A stretch of DNA of 64,000 nt, taken from NCBI GenBank assembly GCA_019925795.1, contig CM034314.1, forward strand, positions 18,472,657-18,536,656, read 5' to 3'. Within the stretch, counting starts at the first letter, position 1. Each line of letters starts with the position of its first letter. This document shows positions 47,817 through 60,224 of the stretch, piece by piece. Below the pieces are notes generated by a model, which had not been told where the DNA came from, ran no database searches, and saw nothing but the letters and a program-made list of their open reading frames with translations. The position numbers and the translations under genes are program-made. Source of the stretch: Dendrobium chrysotoxum. Taxonomy: Eukaryota; Streptophyta; Magnoliopsida; Asparagales; Orchidaceae.

Positions 47817-50775
47817 CAAACTTCAAAACAGTAAAAACACAAAAACTTAAATCTGAACTAAAATTCTCTTTGACCCTTCAACAAATCAATTTCAATCAAT
47901 TACATAGCTTTAACTAAAAGTAAACTCAGGATGCATCCAAACCACTCAGCCTATCGCACACACTTAGATTTGTTTGCTAGGACAACCGACTCTAGCTCTA
48001 GGTTAGGCCGGTGTTTACTTTCTTATTGTTGTGTGACGGACTTTCTCGATTTTCATTGTATGCTTGTATGATTGACATGAGTGTTTGTTTACTTTTATTA
48101 CTCTTTGTGATATGATGTGATGGGCGATAGATTAACCCTAGGTTAGGAATGATCTGGATGCTCACAGAATCTTATCCAGGTGGACATGCTCGTGCAGGGC
48201 TAAATAAAAAGGGGGCAAAATTAAAGATTTAAATTAACAATATTTTCTGCAGGTGCTTCAGAAAATGCTAAGCCCCCTTAAAATTAAAAGAGCATGGCCA
48301 AGCGAGGCTAATGAATTTGAATTTGAATATATAACTGCTTGGGAGTGGTTTTATTATAAATGTCTAGGATAACCCTGCAGGTGTGTTTAGATTTTCTTTT
48401 TTCTTTCTGAGATGTAAATGTAATTATTTGTTAAAGTCAAATGTTGTGAAAGCGATTCAAAAGTGGGATATCACCCCCAACTCGGAGTCCAAAGAGAGGA
48501 GAATGTCCCTTAGGGGAGTATTCTCTTCTATTTGGAAAGCCAAGTTAGGATGGTTCTAATATCCAAAGAGAAAAGAAAATACCCCTTCGGGGATGAGTTT
48601 CTTTTCATTTGGATATCCAGGCCCGGCGGACCCAAGGAGCTCGTAGCGGATCCAAGAAGTTTGTAAAAGAAACAAGACAAAGAAGTGAAGATGAAGAAAA
48701 TGAAGAAATGAAGATAAAAGAAAAGTATATTCCATTTTGAAATCACTTGCGTCAGTCTTAGGATTAGAATCCGGGTTTGTTGTCAGTGGTACCCGGCCAC
48801 TTTATTTTTTCAGCAGACCCTGGGTTGTAAATAAACTGGACATTGGACATTATATTTTTGGATAATTTAATTTGAGTGTTTACATTATTTGTGCACTAGC
48901 TTTTTTTTAGGACTCTTGCATGCCGTGTTTTGTTTTAGCCTGGATACACATCGGAGTGTTTTTTGGTAAGGATCACGATAAACTTTTTCTACTTGAAATT
49001 TAAAATAAAATTTTTTAGGCTCACATAGAAACTCTAACGAATCTAAGAAGTAAGCTCGGATCGCCGAGAGTCAGCATAAGCATATTATTACATTCTCTAC
49101 CTTGTTAAGTACCTCCCCGCCTGCGGGTTCTGGCAGACCACCTGACCTATTAGGGTGCAGTTCTTTCAAGGGGATGTTGTGCAATCTCTAGGAAAAAAAT
49201 TATTTTCTAAGCCTGATTTTAAAACTACTTCATAAATCATTTTATGCATTCGAGTCAATTAGCATGCATTACATTAGATACAAATTAAAAGAGTCTAAAA
49301 TTTTAATTACATTATGCTCTCAGGCATCATTTACCCTACATAAGTAAAGGGGTCAATTAGGTTTTGTCTTAGATGTCAGCCCCGATTCTTCAAAACTTAA
49401 ATAACGTCCCTACCCATCTTTCATAAGAGACTGGACACATGGATTTGAAGCGCCTAGGTGGTTAGCTGGCTCCCCAATCCAGGCCGGGGTAAGTCCAGAT
49501 TTGCACTGCATTAGCTAGGTTCGGGTCACTACTTTGCAGTACCCAATTTAGTTTTAGGTTCTGAGGCAGATTGCCAAATCTTAAGTCCTCACTCTCTGGG
49601 AATATGATCCCAAATTTCTAATAAAATGTCAACTTAAACATGAAATTTCTCTCTTAAAATATAAAGCCCAACATAGGGTAGATTGAGGTTGCCTCTGAGC
49701 TTCTCAGAATTCGGCACCTCCTACTTTTCTTCCTTTGACTCGTTAATAACTGTTCAACGTTGAGCTTTCTCCTTGAAAATTCTTACTTCTTTCCTTGCCT
49801 TCTACTTTGTAATCAAAGGGTAAGAAATCACTGCTTTAATCGAGAGTTTTCTTAGGAGTACCGCTCCTAGGATGTAATTAACTATAGGGGCTTGCCCCTA
49901 TAGGGATTTGAGAACCCCAGATTAAAATAATTATTTTATTCTTATAAAACAAGGGAAAAATCTTTGGGAACGCAGACAAATTTTAAAACCTTATTTCTAA
50001 TTTTAAATATATTTATAGAATATTATTATTATCTTTCCAGGTAATATAATATTCTATTTATTATATTCAATTTTAGAAATGATGATTTTTATAAAACCCA
50101 TTCTTTCTTTTGGGTGTTTTTGAAGAATGTTATGTTCATCTTTTCAGATGATACAATATTCTCCTTATTACACTTAAATAAAGGGATGGATGAACTTTTC
50201 AAAACTATATTTCTATTTTTAAACACATTCTACAGAATTTCATGTTCATCTCTCGAGATGATATGTTATTTGTAGAATTATGTTTAACTATAGAAATATT
50301 ATTTTTCAAAACCCTGTTTTGATATTGAATCCATTATAGAATATTGTGTCAGTCTCCCGAGGCTGTACTTTATTCTTAATGTAGTATTCGATTATAAAAT
50401 AGGAGAAATCAAAATCTGCGTGGTGACATAATTTTTCCCACCAGCTACCCGCGTCTACCAGCACTCGACCGCCCTCCCGAGGCTACCCGCTCGCCCGCTA
50501 CGGCTGCCTGCGCCTCCAGCATCCGCGCAGGCGCACCCGCCCGCGTCCGCGCACCTGCAGCACCAGCCTGCTCGCGTCTGCGTCGAAGTCCAAGCCTGCA
50601 TCTAAGCCCGCCTTCTCGTGTCAGGTCGGGTCAACTCGGCAACCCGCCGGGTCGGGTCCAGGTTCAGATTTATAACCCCTTTTCCTACCCGAGTCGGGTT
50701 AGGGTCGACCCGTTTGAACGCGGGTCATTCCGGGTTCGACACGAACCCGACCCGTGACTCGAAATTGACACCCCT

Positions 50776-51297
50776 GTATGTGTACACTCATATGTAATTT
50801 TGATAGTCTTTATCGATGCTTTGGTTTTACCGCTTTATATGATTGTTTTACTAATTGATAATATTGATACAATGACAGTTTTATCAACTTGACACCCATA
50901 CTATTTTATTAGTTTCCCTACTATACTATTTTACTAACTTCCATACAGTACTATTTTACTACGTTACAGACTTTACTATTATTGTATATGAGTTTTACTA
51001 TTTCTATATTAATTCAATAATCATATGAATACTACTACTATGATTTGATCGCTGACATGCATATTACTCATTTAATATGCTTTGAATTTAATTATAAGAT
51101 TTTAGTGATCTGCTAGGCTGTTTAGCTCATTATATATAGTTTAAATAATTTCAAGTTAGGGAAAAGATTTAGGAGTGTAAAACTAATTAGGATTCCTAAG
51201 TTTTATTTTTTATTTTAACTATTCTTTTATACTCAGAAATGGATTGATATGTTATGCTTATATGATTCTTGAGTATTATTTATATTTTATTTTAAGA
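50776..51297 (+). repeat. Tandem array of ~1.73-kb units, part 3
   Basis: It resumes at the second GTATGTGTA (50,776-50,784, the right TSD copy) exactly where part 2 stopped, and runs on to cttgagtattatttatatttta. At about 51,297 it is cut off by a minus-strand LTR L1 fragment. Confidence 0.8.
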
Positions 51298-52090
51298 TCA
51301 CAACTGGATGTTGGGGGTCTGATGACCATGGTCTGGTGATAGTGAATCGAGGAACATGATCAATGGGCGACGGAGGTCAAAAGGATCATAGTTGGATGAT
51401 AATAATGGTTGAAGTCGATGGTCGAGCAGTGGCCTTATAGTGGTGCTCCGAGATATTTAAAGCCATAGAGCTCTCTTAAATCTCAAGCCAAAGTTTATAC
51501 TCTACTCTAAGCTCCTCGTTTATGAAGAGAGTAAAGGCCTATTTATAGATTTTATGAGAGTGGTATCCCTGTAAAAATGGAGAAAATCTGGATTACTCTA
51601 TCAGATGGTTCATACTGATTCTCTTAATTAAAAAATATTTGTTCAATATTTAAGCCTTAATGATGTTAGATTTATGGGATATTAGGCTCATTTGATTTGT
51701 CTCATCGAGCTATTCAATTTGACTATAAGTATATCAAATTTGGAGATTATTTAGTCATCTAATTAATATCTTGAAGCTTTTAATTATACTTTAGACCCTT
51801 GATTTGGGCTTATCCAAGCACAGATTAGATTACTTTTGGTATCACTCGACTTGTCGAGAGATTTAGTTTTGTTATAAGTTAACTAAAATTGAAGTAATTT
51901 TAATATGCATTGACATTCATGTCAGATTAAGGTAATTTTTGATGACGTATTAGTTGTCCTTCTATTTTCAGACATAAAAACTCACAGAATCTAAAAATAT
52001 GAACCTGAGCATTTCAAAAGGTTTTTAATGCAAAATTATAATTTAAAAATTTTACAATACATAACTGCTCCCTGGATGTTAATGTAAACC
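51298..52090 (-). mobile_element. Gypsy-like LTR fragment, family L1, minus orientation
   Basis: Reverse-complement match to 10,700-11,500: gggatattaggctcatttga, tctcatcgagctattcaatt, ttgggcttatccaagcacagattag and the C-rich part seen here as ggatgataataatggttgaag and ggtcgagcagtggcc. The GAGCTCTCTTAAATCTCAAGCC word pairs with the leader at 11,220. Both ends are truncated. Confidence 0.6.
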
Positions 52091-52439
52091 TCCCCTCATA
52101 GCAGTGAATAAAGTAGAACCTCTTTAATTATGATTTTAGCATTTCATAAAGTCGGGCCATCGACTAAAGCAAAAAAAAAAGGAAAATTTTACTCCAAAAT
52201 TTTAAATTTGGTCAAAGTTTTCTTTAAAGGCCTTGTTAGGCTTCAAAAGTTTCAAAATTGAATTCAAAACATCAAAAAATAGTCTTGAGGACCCCAAAAA
52301 GTTTGATCGAGTTGTTTGAGCTGAGATTCAGGCCCAAATTAAAAGAATTGCACATCTCTCTATCATTTTTTGATCAACAACCAGAGCTAAGTAATTTTAG
52401 GAAAAATATAAACAACAATACATATAATACATTTTTATA

Positions 52440-52934
52440 GTCAAAATTTACACCCTAATCGCGTGTTACCGATGCCTCATCAATCCGCCGCTGTAAGTTA
52501 TTTTCTTTGTTCATGATGTTCTCGATAGAGAATTTATGAAGCTTAGAAGAAATGTGAAGAATAAATGAAGTAGTTGAATATGCAAGTTTATGAATATGAG
52601 AAGAATTTAGCATTGGTAATGGTGATGTGGTGAATATGTCTGGTGGATAATCTGCCGGAAACACTGGCGATAAATTTCTGCCAGAATTTTTGGCAGATAA
52701 AATGCTGAAACTCATAATAGGTAAACGACATTTCTACTTTCCTTTTTTCGCCGGTAAGCCCGCCAGAAATGTTTCCGTCAGAATATTTTTGCCAGAGTAA
52801 AATTTACGATGCGCGATTTATCGTTGACTAAAGTTCCATAAAAAATCTGCCGAAAAATCAAATTTTTCGGCGAAAATTCGTGGTTACCCGCGCCCGGATT
52901 TTGGTTGCCGGTAACATGCAATTTTCCTGTAGTG
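52440..52934. mobile_element. CACTA element end (truncated)
   Basis: The right edge reads, on the minus strand, CACTACAGGAAAATTGCATG. Inside are CCGGCGA/TGCCGAAAAAT-type subterminal repeats (gccggtaagcccgccag, tctgccgaaaaatc). The other terminus was not found, so the left edge is a guess. Distinct from the element at 21,868 (CACTACAGG against CACTACAAA). Confidence 0.6.
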
Positions 52935-53442
52935 TATAAAATACAATAATATGCAATAACCCTATTTTAATCCGTGAAATGCATGATAATCTATATATTA
53001 TCCATTAACGTGAGAAAATTATAACTATCATTTTATGCCATTCCCCAAGATCTAAAGTGGAAGAAATATATTTGTATTCTCTCTCTCTTTTTTAATTCAT
53101 TAACAATCAATACTCATTCATTTATAACCAAATCAATTTGACATTTAGAGTCGATTAATTGCATTAAAGAAAATAAATAAGCAACACTAAAAATATAATT
53201 ATATTGCTACTGTCAATATTTACATTCTGTTATAAGCTCTAAAATTCAAAAACATATATACAATAGTTACCATAAGCTATAAAAGAACTTATGTAAAACC
53301 AAAAAGCTAAATATTGAACTAAACTATCATTTTTATCTAGCCTCATATTTTAGGCTATTTATCTTTACCATAAATTATATAAAAATCATATATGAGCTTA
53401 CAAAGCCTAGTAAGTAATTAAAACTTATCACTACCTTCAATA

Positions 53443-55263
53443 TGTGATAGCCTAAATTTTTTAAATGATTTTTTTAAATGAAAACTTTTAAATTTTAGCA
53501 TTGAGCCTTATTGAATAAGGAAGAGGAGGAAGGGAAGGAAAGAGGAGAGAGAAAAAAGAGGAATGTTGATTTTGGTCACCGGATCGCTTCACCACTTTTG
53601 TGGAACTTTCTCAAATTGCGATAGGTGACTCTGATCCTACTTCTATTTTTAAAGAATTTGATTTCAATATTTGATTCTCCCAAGAATTAATTGTATTATA
53701 TTTTTTTTCATATTTATTGAACTTCTACTACGTAACTTTTTATATGATATCGTACTGATTATTCTGGAGATTTTGATTATAATATTTTTGAATTTCATCA
53801 CGTAAAATAGCAGTTATTAAATTTGATATGATTTTTCTTGAATAAAAGTAAGTATTTTTATTTAAACATACTGTTAATACAAGCATTATAAATGAATATA
53901 AATATATGGTTGAGTAATAGCTGATCGTTATCACTGTTAAAGAATATGATATTAATATATATGAAAAATAAGTAAGAGGCTGGTTGCCTTGACGTTGGAT
54001 GGTGACTGCTTGACCTGTACAAGATGGAGGGTCAACGGACTTTCTTTTAAATATGTGATTTGATGTTATCCTCAACTGATTGAAAGTTATAAGGAGTTAT
54101 TACTATACCGACGCATAAAAGAGTGACGACTTTATTTACTTACCTAACAATTATTGACTACAGATTACTAATACTGGAAAATAACGCTTAAGCCAAAACT
54201 TCTTACTTGAATAATATGATTACTGAAATACATATTAATGATTCATTATTATTATATGACTTTATTATTTACTATTTATTAATTTATTATCATTGTACTG
54301 AATTAATGTTACTATTACGGGTTTTCTAATACTGATATGCATACCGATACTATTACTGATGACATCGTTTATTGATTTACTATAGTGCACTGATACTGCT
54401 ATTACTACTGATATACTATTATTATTGCTACTACTATTATTAATTCAATATATTATTTACTGATTGAATAATTATGTGATGTACTAAGCATACGATTACA
54501 ATACTATATTGCTAGTAATATAGAATGTGATTATTGTTATTAGTTTTCTACATTAATATTATTGCTCTTGATTTAATACATATCATGATTTATGATAATC
54601 TTTACCGATGCTTTGGTTTTATCAATCTATATAATTTATTTCCTGATTATCACTGATTGATAGTATTGATATGACAACTGCTTTATAGTTTTAACACCTA
54701 TACTGGTTTATTGATTTTCACATTATATTGCTTTAATGGTTCCCATACCATACTATTTTACTGTTTATCGACTCTACTGCTATTGTATGTGTATTTTACT
54801 ATTTCTGTATTGATTCATAATCATATGACTATTATTGGTAGTTAACTGATTAGATATGCATACTACTTCTTTATCGTACTTTGGTTCAGTTATAGGATTT
54901 TATGACCTGTTGGGTTATTTAACCCATTATATATGATTTAAATGATTTCAAGTCAGGGCAAAAAATCAGGAGTGTGAGGATGATCAGGTTTCTCCAGGTT
55001 TACTATTAATCATTTCTTTCTATTTATAGTTATTCTTTTATACTCATGATTGAAATGATAGATTATATTTGTATGATTCTTGAGTATTTATATATAATTT
55101 TGGAGAAATAAATAAAGATGTATATGGATATTTTGATCAATAGAATTTATTTTTGCTAATATTTAATTTTATTATTGAAAAATAAAATTAGATAGTTCTG
55201 ATTATTATTTAATAAAAGATAAAAGAAAGAATTCTTTTAAAATTAGATTTTGGGGCATGACAT
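53443..55263 (+). mobile_element. Solo LTR, 1.82 kb, related to the array units
   Basis: Starts TGTGATAGCC and ends GGCATGACA. It is flanked by CAATA (53,438-53,442) and TAATA (55,264-55,268), a 5-bp TSD with one mismatch. Interior landmarks match the array: gagtgacgactttatttact, ctgttgggttatttaaccca, atgatttcaagtcagggc, a GA-rich early tract. It has no internal region or second LTR, so it is a product of LTR-LTR recombination. It shows that the 1.73-kb array unit comes from an LTR. Confidence 0.8.
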
Positions 55264-55989
55264 AATATAAGACAAAAGATTCAATATGCTTGCTAGAGTA
55301 GGAGATACCTAAAGATTCAACTATTGGTGAAAGTTTCAAATAAATCAGTTAAAATGTTTAAAAGAATGATATATATCACATACCAAAAATTATATGGTGG
55401 AAATTCACTAGAACATGAGATATCATATTTTTATCACTTTTAGGAGATAAAGATATGAAACTCAAAATACTTGAAAACAGAAGTAGAGTAGAGGTCACTT
55501 ATAAATATTAGAATAATTTCCTTAATAGAAGAGATGGATAAAAAAGCCCCTCTTCTCTCTCTCCTCTCCTCTCTTCCTTTTCCTCTCCTTCCCCGATAAG
55601 CAATGAATTGAGGGAGAGATATGAGGTGGTGATTAGGGATATTTATATTAAATATATTAAAAACTTGATTAATTGCCCAACAATTTGACACTCAACTTTC
55701 CAGCACTGCTGCACTATATGTCGATCCTAGAGTTACTGTAGAATAGAGCCTTCAATACCACAGTGGTGTTTCCTAGCGTCACAATGCTGCTTAGTGGATC
55801 TAAATTTTTTATATTTCAAACAATTTCATTTTAAAATTTTTTTATTATTACAATCTCTTCATCTTATAAAAATATCATTCTTGATATTTCCATTATAGAA
55901 TAGAACAGATTACCAGTTACATCAATTATTAATCAAATTATGTATTTATTCATTAATAGGTATGAGTATGAGTTAAGCAATTAATCATG

Positions 55990-56520
55990 TGATATAATGC
56001 ATTTTAGAATAATAAAATTGCACAACATTTAAAACATAAATTCATACTAATAAAACTATTAGGCACTACATCATCTGGTCTCTCTTATCAGGATTGAGGT
56101 TTAGTACAACTACTACTCATAATTTCTTGGTTAGTCTGAACAAAGCTAGGTTCATATCTGGTTAATGGGAAATGCATCATCTTATGCCCATAATTGTCAC
56201 ACCTGAAGCACATTCATGTCACTCTATAATATTATTATGCATGTCTTCTTCCAAATCAGACATCTTACAGAGGGCTTTTAATAGATGCTTTCATTATCTT
56301 TTTCTTACTACTTTTATTCATTTTCTTGACTTCTGGAGGTTTCTATTTAGAAGTTTCTTGCTCATACTACTTAACCAATTTTTTACTAACCATATGTGTA
56401 ATCATATAAGCAAACTTTAATACACCCTCAAGTGTAATTGAAGCTGCTCTTGAATCTTGTTCAGCCATAATTTTTTTTCCTTTTGAATTCACCTTCTTAT
56501 GCCTGATCAGTTTGGCAAAC
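55990..56520 (-). pseudogene. Ty3/gypsy Gag relic
   Basis: On the minus strand the segment at about 56,140-56,215 reads CFRCDNYGHKMMHFP, a zinc knuckle CX2CX4H whose last Cys is replaced by His. Upstream (56,250-56,500) Lys- and Glu-rich peptide is broken by stops. It lies between two direct repeats (52,300-55,830 and 56,700-57,410), so it is probably the internal remnant of that element. Confidence 0.55.
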
Positions 56521-56699
56521 TTTTAATAAAAAGCATAGGCAATATATATTCAGTTATTTATTCCACATATATTAATGTATGCTCATGTGTGCAACTCATG
56601 TTCATAAATACATGAATACAACTCAATGCTCTTACACACTACCCTATAGAGAATCAATTTTATAGCTTTGGTTACAAAGTTTTAATTCTTCCAACAATC

Positions 56700-57410
56700 A
56701 TTATTCTTATACTACTTTTGTCATGTCTTAAAATCTAAATGAAAAGAATTGTACATCTCTCTATCATTTTATGATAAACAACCAGAGTTGATATATTATA
56801 TATTATTCATTAACGTTAGAAAATCATAACTATCATTTTTCCTAGTAAAAGTTCCATATAAATTAGACAAAATATTCAGATTAATGATATTTATCATATA
56901 CTAAAAGTTATATGATAAAATTTTATTAGAATGTGAGATATCATATTTTTTATCACTTTTAAGAGAGATAAATATATCAAACTCAAAATCATTGAAAATA
57001 AAAGTAGATTAGATGTCACTTAAGTGATCAAAATAATCTTCTTAATAGAAGTGACAGACAGAAAAACCCAAAGGACTTTCTATCTCTTCTCTCTCCCCTA
57101 CCCTCTCTCCCTTTTGCTCTCCTCCCCCGATAAGAAATGAATTGAGGGAGGGATATGAGGTGGTGGTGAGGGATATTTATATTAAGTATATTAAAAACTT
57201 GATTCATTGCCCAACACCGCGTCACTCACCTTTCAAACACCGTTGCACTGCATGTCGATCCCAGATCAGTTTCTGTAGAATAAAGCCTTTAATGCTATGA
57301 TGGAGTTTCCTAGCACCACAATGGTTGCAAGCATAACGCCACAATGCTGCCTACTAGATCTAGATTTTTTATATTTCAAATAATGTCATTAAAAAAAATT
57401 GGGTTATTAC
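56700..57410. mobile_element. Right repeat of the degraded LTR element
   Basis: Colinear with the left repeat described at 52,300. It has its own CT-rich run (57,078-57,128) and a small internal duplication near 57,310-57,350 (cacaatggttgcaagcataacgccacaatgctgc). Ends not resolved. Confidence 0.5.
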
Positions 57411-57907
57411 ATCATCAATACAAATGCTTACTATTAACACTAAAGTTGATAATGATCATAAACACAAACACCTAATATTAACACTAATACCCTTAATTTT
57501 CCATCACCAATAACACTAAGACCCTCCATCATCATCAAGGTCTATGCTTGCCATCAACACTAATGTAATGAGTGTTGTAATAGAAACAAGTTCACTTGAA
57601 ACAATTCGAATTCAACCTAGTAAGAATTGCATGTTTATCTTTGTGTTCATTAAATGTTTGTGAATTTTTAAGTTATTAATATTTAATTTAGTTCAAGGGA
57701 GATTGTAGTTTAAATAGAAAAGTGGTAAAATAACAAGTGTAAAAAGCTCATTAGGAGTGCTGCACCGCTGTAGTGGCAACACTGCCCTTTTTGTTTATAA
57801 AAAAAAGTTAAGGGAGCATTACAACAATGAAGGAGTAAGCGTTATGGCGTTGCCCTCTCTATTTGTTGGAGGGCACTTGAGAGCATTGCAGGCTACACTG
57901 TCAAGCT
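57411..57907. other. Intergenic, low-complexity AAC/ATC repeats
   Basis: The first 150 bases are loose repeats of accaacactaat/atcatcatc words, echoed at 60,720-60,900. The remainder shows nothing recognisable. Confidence 0.4.
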
Positions 57908-58078
57908 CACTACAGGAAAAAACGTCATTTTCTGGCGGCCAATTTTCGTAAAAAAATGGCGGATTTCTGACGAAAATATTTACACCGATAAAACACGCGT
58001 CGAAAAAGTGCTACCGACGTAAAATAGTTCACCGGAAAAATTTCCGGTGAAATTTTGGCGAAAACCCCTTTTTTGTTT
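57908..58078. mobile_element. CACTA element end, short
   Basis: CACTACAGGAAAAAACGTCA at 57,908, followed by GGCGG/CCGGTGAAATTT-type short inverted words (58,030-58,052: CACCGGAAAAATTTCCGGTG is a perfect palindrome). This gives the left end of a CACTA-like element. A right end may be the CCTTTTTTGTTTGG at about 58,065-58,078, which would make a 170-bp MITE form, but no matching 3-bp TSD was found. Confidence 0.5.
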
Positions 58079-58492
58079 GGAGCATCTATAATATTTGGAT
58101 GGAGCATTGTACTATTGTGAGAAGTTGCATCGTGGCATTGGACAAATTTTGAAATTTTTATATAAATATATAAAAGCATTTCCCACACCTTATTTTTATC
58201 CCAATTCGCTGGAAACAATTGAGATGGGATAGAGAGGAGAAAAGAATAGATAGAAGAAAAGAAGTTAGGTTTTGGAGGCCATGGAGCCGGTTTCATCTGT
58301 CGAGTTAGTTGGGAGAATTGTCCAACTCAAGATAGGCTTTTAATATCCCATTGTACATTTTAAATTTGATATTTTGTATAGGTGTATTTGGGGTTTTATG
58401 TGATTAAGTTTAAAAAACTTTACATCATGAAATTTTTAATATATTGTAGAATAAGATATTATGGCCTTTCTTATAAAAAATATTTGTAGATT

Positions 58493-59645
58493 TTTGATGC
58501 ATCACAAAAAATCATCTTGATTGGGCATGAATCTCGAAGCAAATATAAATCAGAAACATCCAAAATTAAATTTGTGACCATCCAAACTCTGATTTCAGCA
58601 AGCTTATAATCAAATCGAACATCTCAAGGAGACGAGCCAAATGACACCAGATTTAGTCCAATATAAACCCAAATCAAAGAAAAAAGTCATACTTGGAAGC
58701 TTTAGAGAATTAATTGGATAACTAAATGATATTCAAATATGACATGCTTACAATCGAATCGAGTGGCTCGACGAGACAATTTGATCGAGCCTAAGATCAC
58801 TTAATTCTGACATTAATGAAGCACGTAAATGCTAATAAATGCTCCATAATCAAGAGAATCAATATGAGTCGTCTAATAGAACACTTCAAAATTATCCTGA
58901 ATCTTCTCCATATCTACTAAGCATGCCACTCATAAAAAATTATAAATAGACTCTCTATTCTTCAGATGAGGAGGAAAAAAGAAAAGAGGAAGAAAAGAAG
59001 AGCTCTGAGACTAGAAGAATCCTGGAGCTCCACCCCGGCACCACTGTCGATGAATCCATGTCACCAGGCCATCGTTGCTAGACTTTTTCCTGACCATTGC
59101 CATTGGACCTTCATGTAGAAGCCACTGTTGGGCCTTTCTCCGACCACTATTGCAAGATGACTTTGGTCCTTCCGACCATTATCATCTGGCTATGATTCTT
59201 CCGACCTCCGTCGCCAGCCGACTACGGTCCTTCTGACCACTATCACCCAACTACAGTCCTTCCATGCTTCATCATTCATCGACTACGGTCCTCCTGCATC
59301 TATCGCCCAAGTATCATCCTACAAATTAGATGAACTACCCAATACTATCTTGAGGATAACTCTTATGTCATTGGATTCTTCCATCCATTTATATGTGCTA
59401 TATTGAGCCGACGCCTACCCCCAAGGAAGGGCATCATTTGTAATCAATTATAAATACTAGTAGATTCATTAAAACTGGGGGCGGCCCCGTATTATTTTCC
59501 TTTTTAGGTGTTTCCATGTAAAAACTTTAATATCTCTTATGAACGTTATACCCCTCTTTCTTATCTGTCTTTGTGCTAGATTTTGTACAAAGCTAGAATG
59601 CTAAACTTTATATCTCTCTATCACCATGAATTTTTCTGGACGTAA
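58493..59645 (+). mobile_element. Gypsy-like LTR fragment, family L1, nested copy
   Basis: Matches 10,700-12,122 throughout: ctcgacgagac, ttctgacattaatgaagcac, the C-rich GACCTCCGTCGCC part (59,100-59,310), ggaagggcatcatttgtaat, and tgaatttttctgg at the right. It lacks the 5' tandem duplication of the first copy and shows indels, so each copy decayed separately. Confidence 0.6.
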
Positions 59646-60183
59646 TAATTTTTATTGGGTAATTTTGTCTATGTAATTTTTAAAGCATTTTTGTGGGTAC
59701 GTGACACTTCTTGAATTAGCTATTATTCATTAAAAGTTTTAAAACGATGTTATAAATTTTTCTTATGAATAATTTTCTAAATGTGTATTATTGAGTATGT
59801 ATGCAAACTTTATATGTGTTCTCTACTAAAATATCATACATGTGACAATTCAAACATCTTTATTATTATGTTGAATGCTGCATATACATGTTGAACACAT
59901 CAATATTTACATGTACATGACATGTAAAGGAGGAATGGAGGTGTGTGTTTGATAGCTATATTATGTTCTGTGTAAAATGGAGTTATAAGTGCCTTTGACA
60001 CATGTTTATGTATATATTATCCTCCATTTATCTTGAATAAACGTGAGATAATCAAGTAAAAGTGATTTACATGGGGAATCAGGCTATTATGATCATGTGG
60101 AAGTATAAATAGAAGTGAATATATAGCATGCATCACGATATGTGCATATCATATTCATATGTTGCATGTTTGTCTATCATGTG

Positions 60184-60224
60184 ATGGGTGTGTGTGTGTG
60201 TGTGTATGTGTGTGTGTGTGTGTA
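60184..60224. repeat. (GT)n microsatellite
   Basis: GT dinucleotides interrupted once by TATG. Confidence 0.9.

Larger units (their letters stand above)
27238..50443 (+). mobile_element. Ogre-like Ty3/gypsy retrotransposon (Tat lineage), 23.2 kb
   Basis: The order is: 5' LTR 5,278 bp, PBS, a long frame with an N-terminal extension, Gag, protease, RT, RNase H, second RNase H and integrase, a 3' region with tandem repeats, a polypurine-like tract, and a 3' LTR of 6,547 bp. Giant size, LTRs over 5 kb, extra coding upstream of Gag, two RNase H domains and a repeat-rich 3' region together match the Ogre/Tat lineage. The LTRs differ by a few percent in most places, so the insertion is fairly young. 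Ten stops in the frame make it non-autonomous. No frameshift was seen. Confidence 0.93.
43897..50443 (+). repeat. 3' LTR of the Ogre-like element
   Basis: Begins TGTTGACCTC and ends CCCACCA, followed by GCTAC. Colinear with the 5' LTR except for a longer (CT)n run and an extra 1.23 kb (46,586-47,816). Most of it differs from the 5' LTR by roughly 2-5%, with many C/T and G/A changes. Confidence 0.93.
26967..50775. mobile_element. Mutator-like fold-back element split by the Ogre element
   Basis: The left part (26,967-27,237, 271 bp) begins TGGGTGTCAAT; the right part (50,449-50,775, 327 bp) ends ATTGACACCCCT. Both are dense in GACCCG/CGGGTC words and the arms are inverted relatives. Together they make a roughly 600-bp element of the same family as 4,813-5,227. 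A perfect 9-bp TSD flanks it; this length is characteristic of Mutator-like transposition. The middle part (from about 27,150 and from about 50,449) is a C-rich CTGCC/GCGC repeat with no recognised gene. The Ogre-like element lies in this middle part, so it came later. Confidence 0.85.
52300..55830. mobile_element. Left repeat of a degraded LTR element, with inserts
   Basis: Once the solo LTR (53,443-55,263) and a CACTA piece (about 52,440-52,934) are taken out, this matches 56,700-57,410. Shared words: aagaattgcacatctctctatcattttttgat, attaacgtgagaaaat, tgaattgagggagagatatgaggtggtgatt, cacaatgctgc. The two repeats flank a gag relic, which suggests the LTRs of an old Ty3/gypsy element. The CT-rich run at 55,545-55,590 is the source of short open frames. 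Confidence 0.5.
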
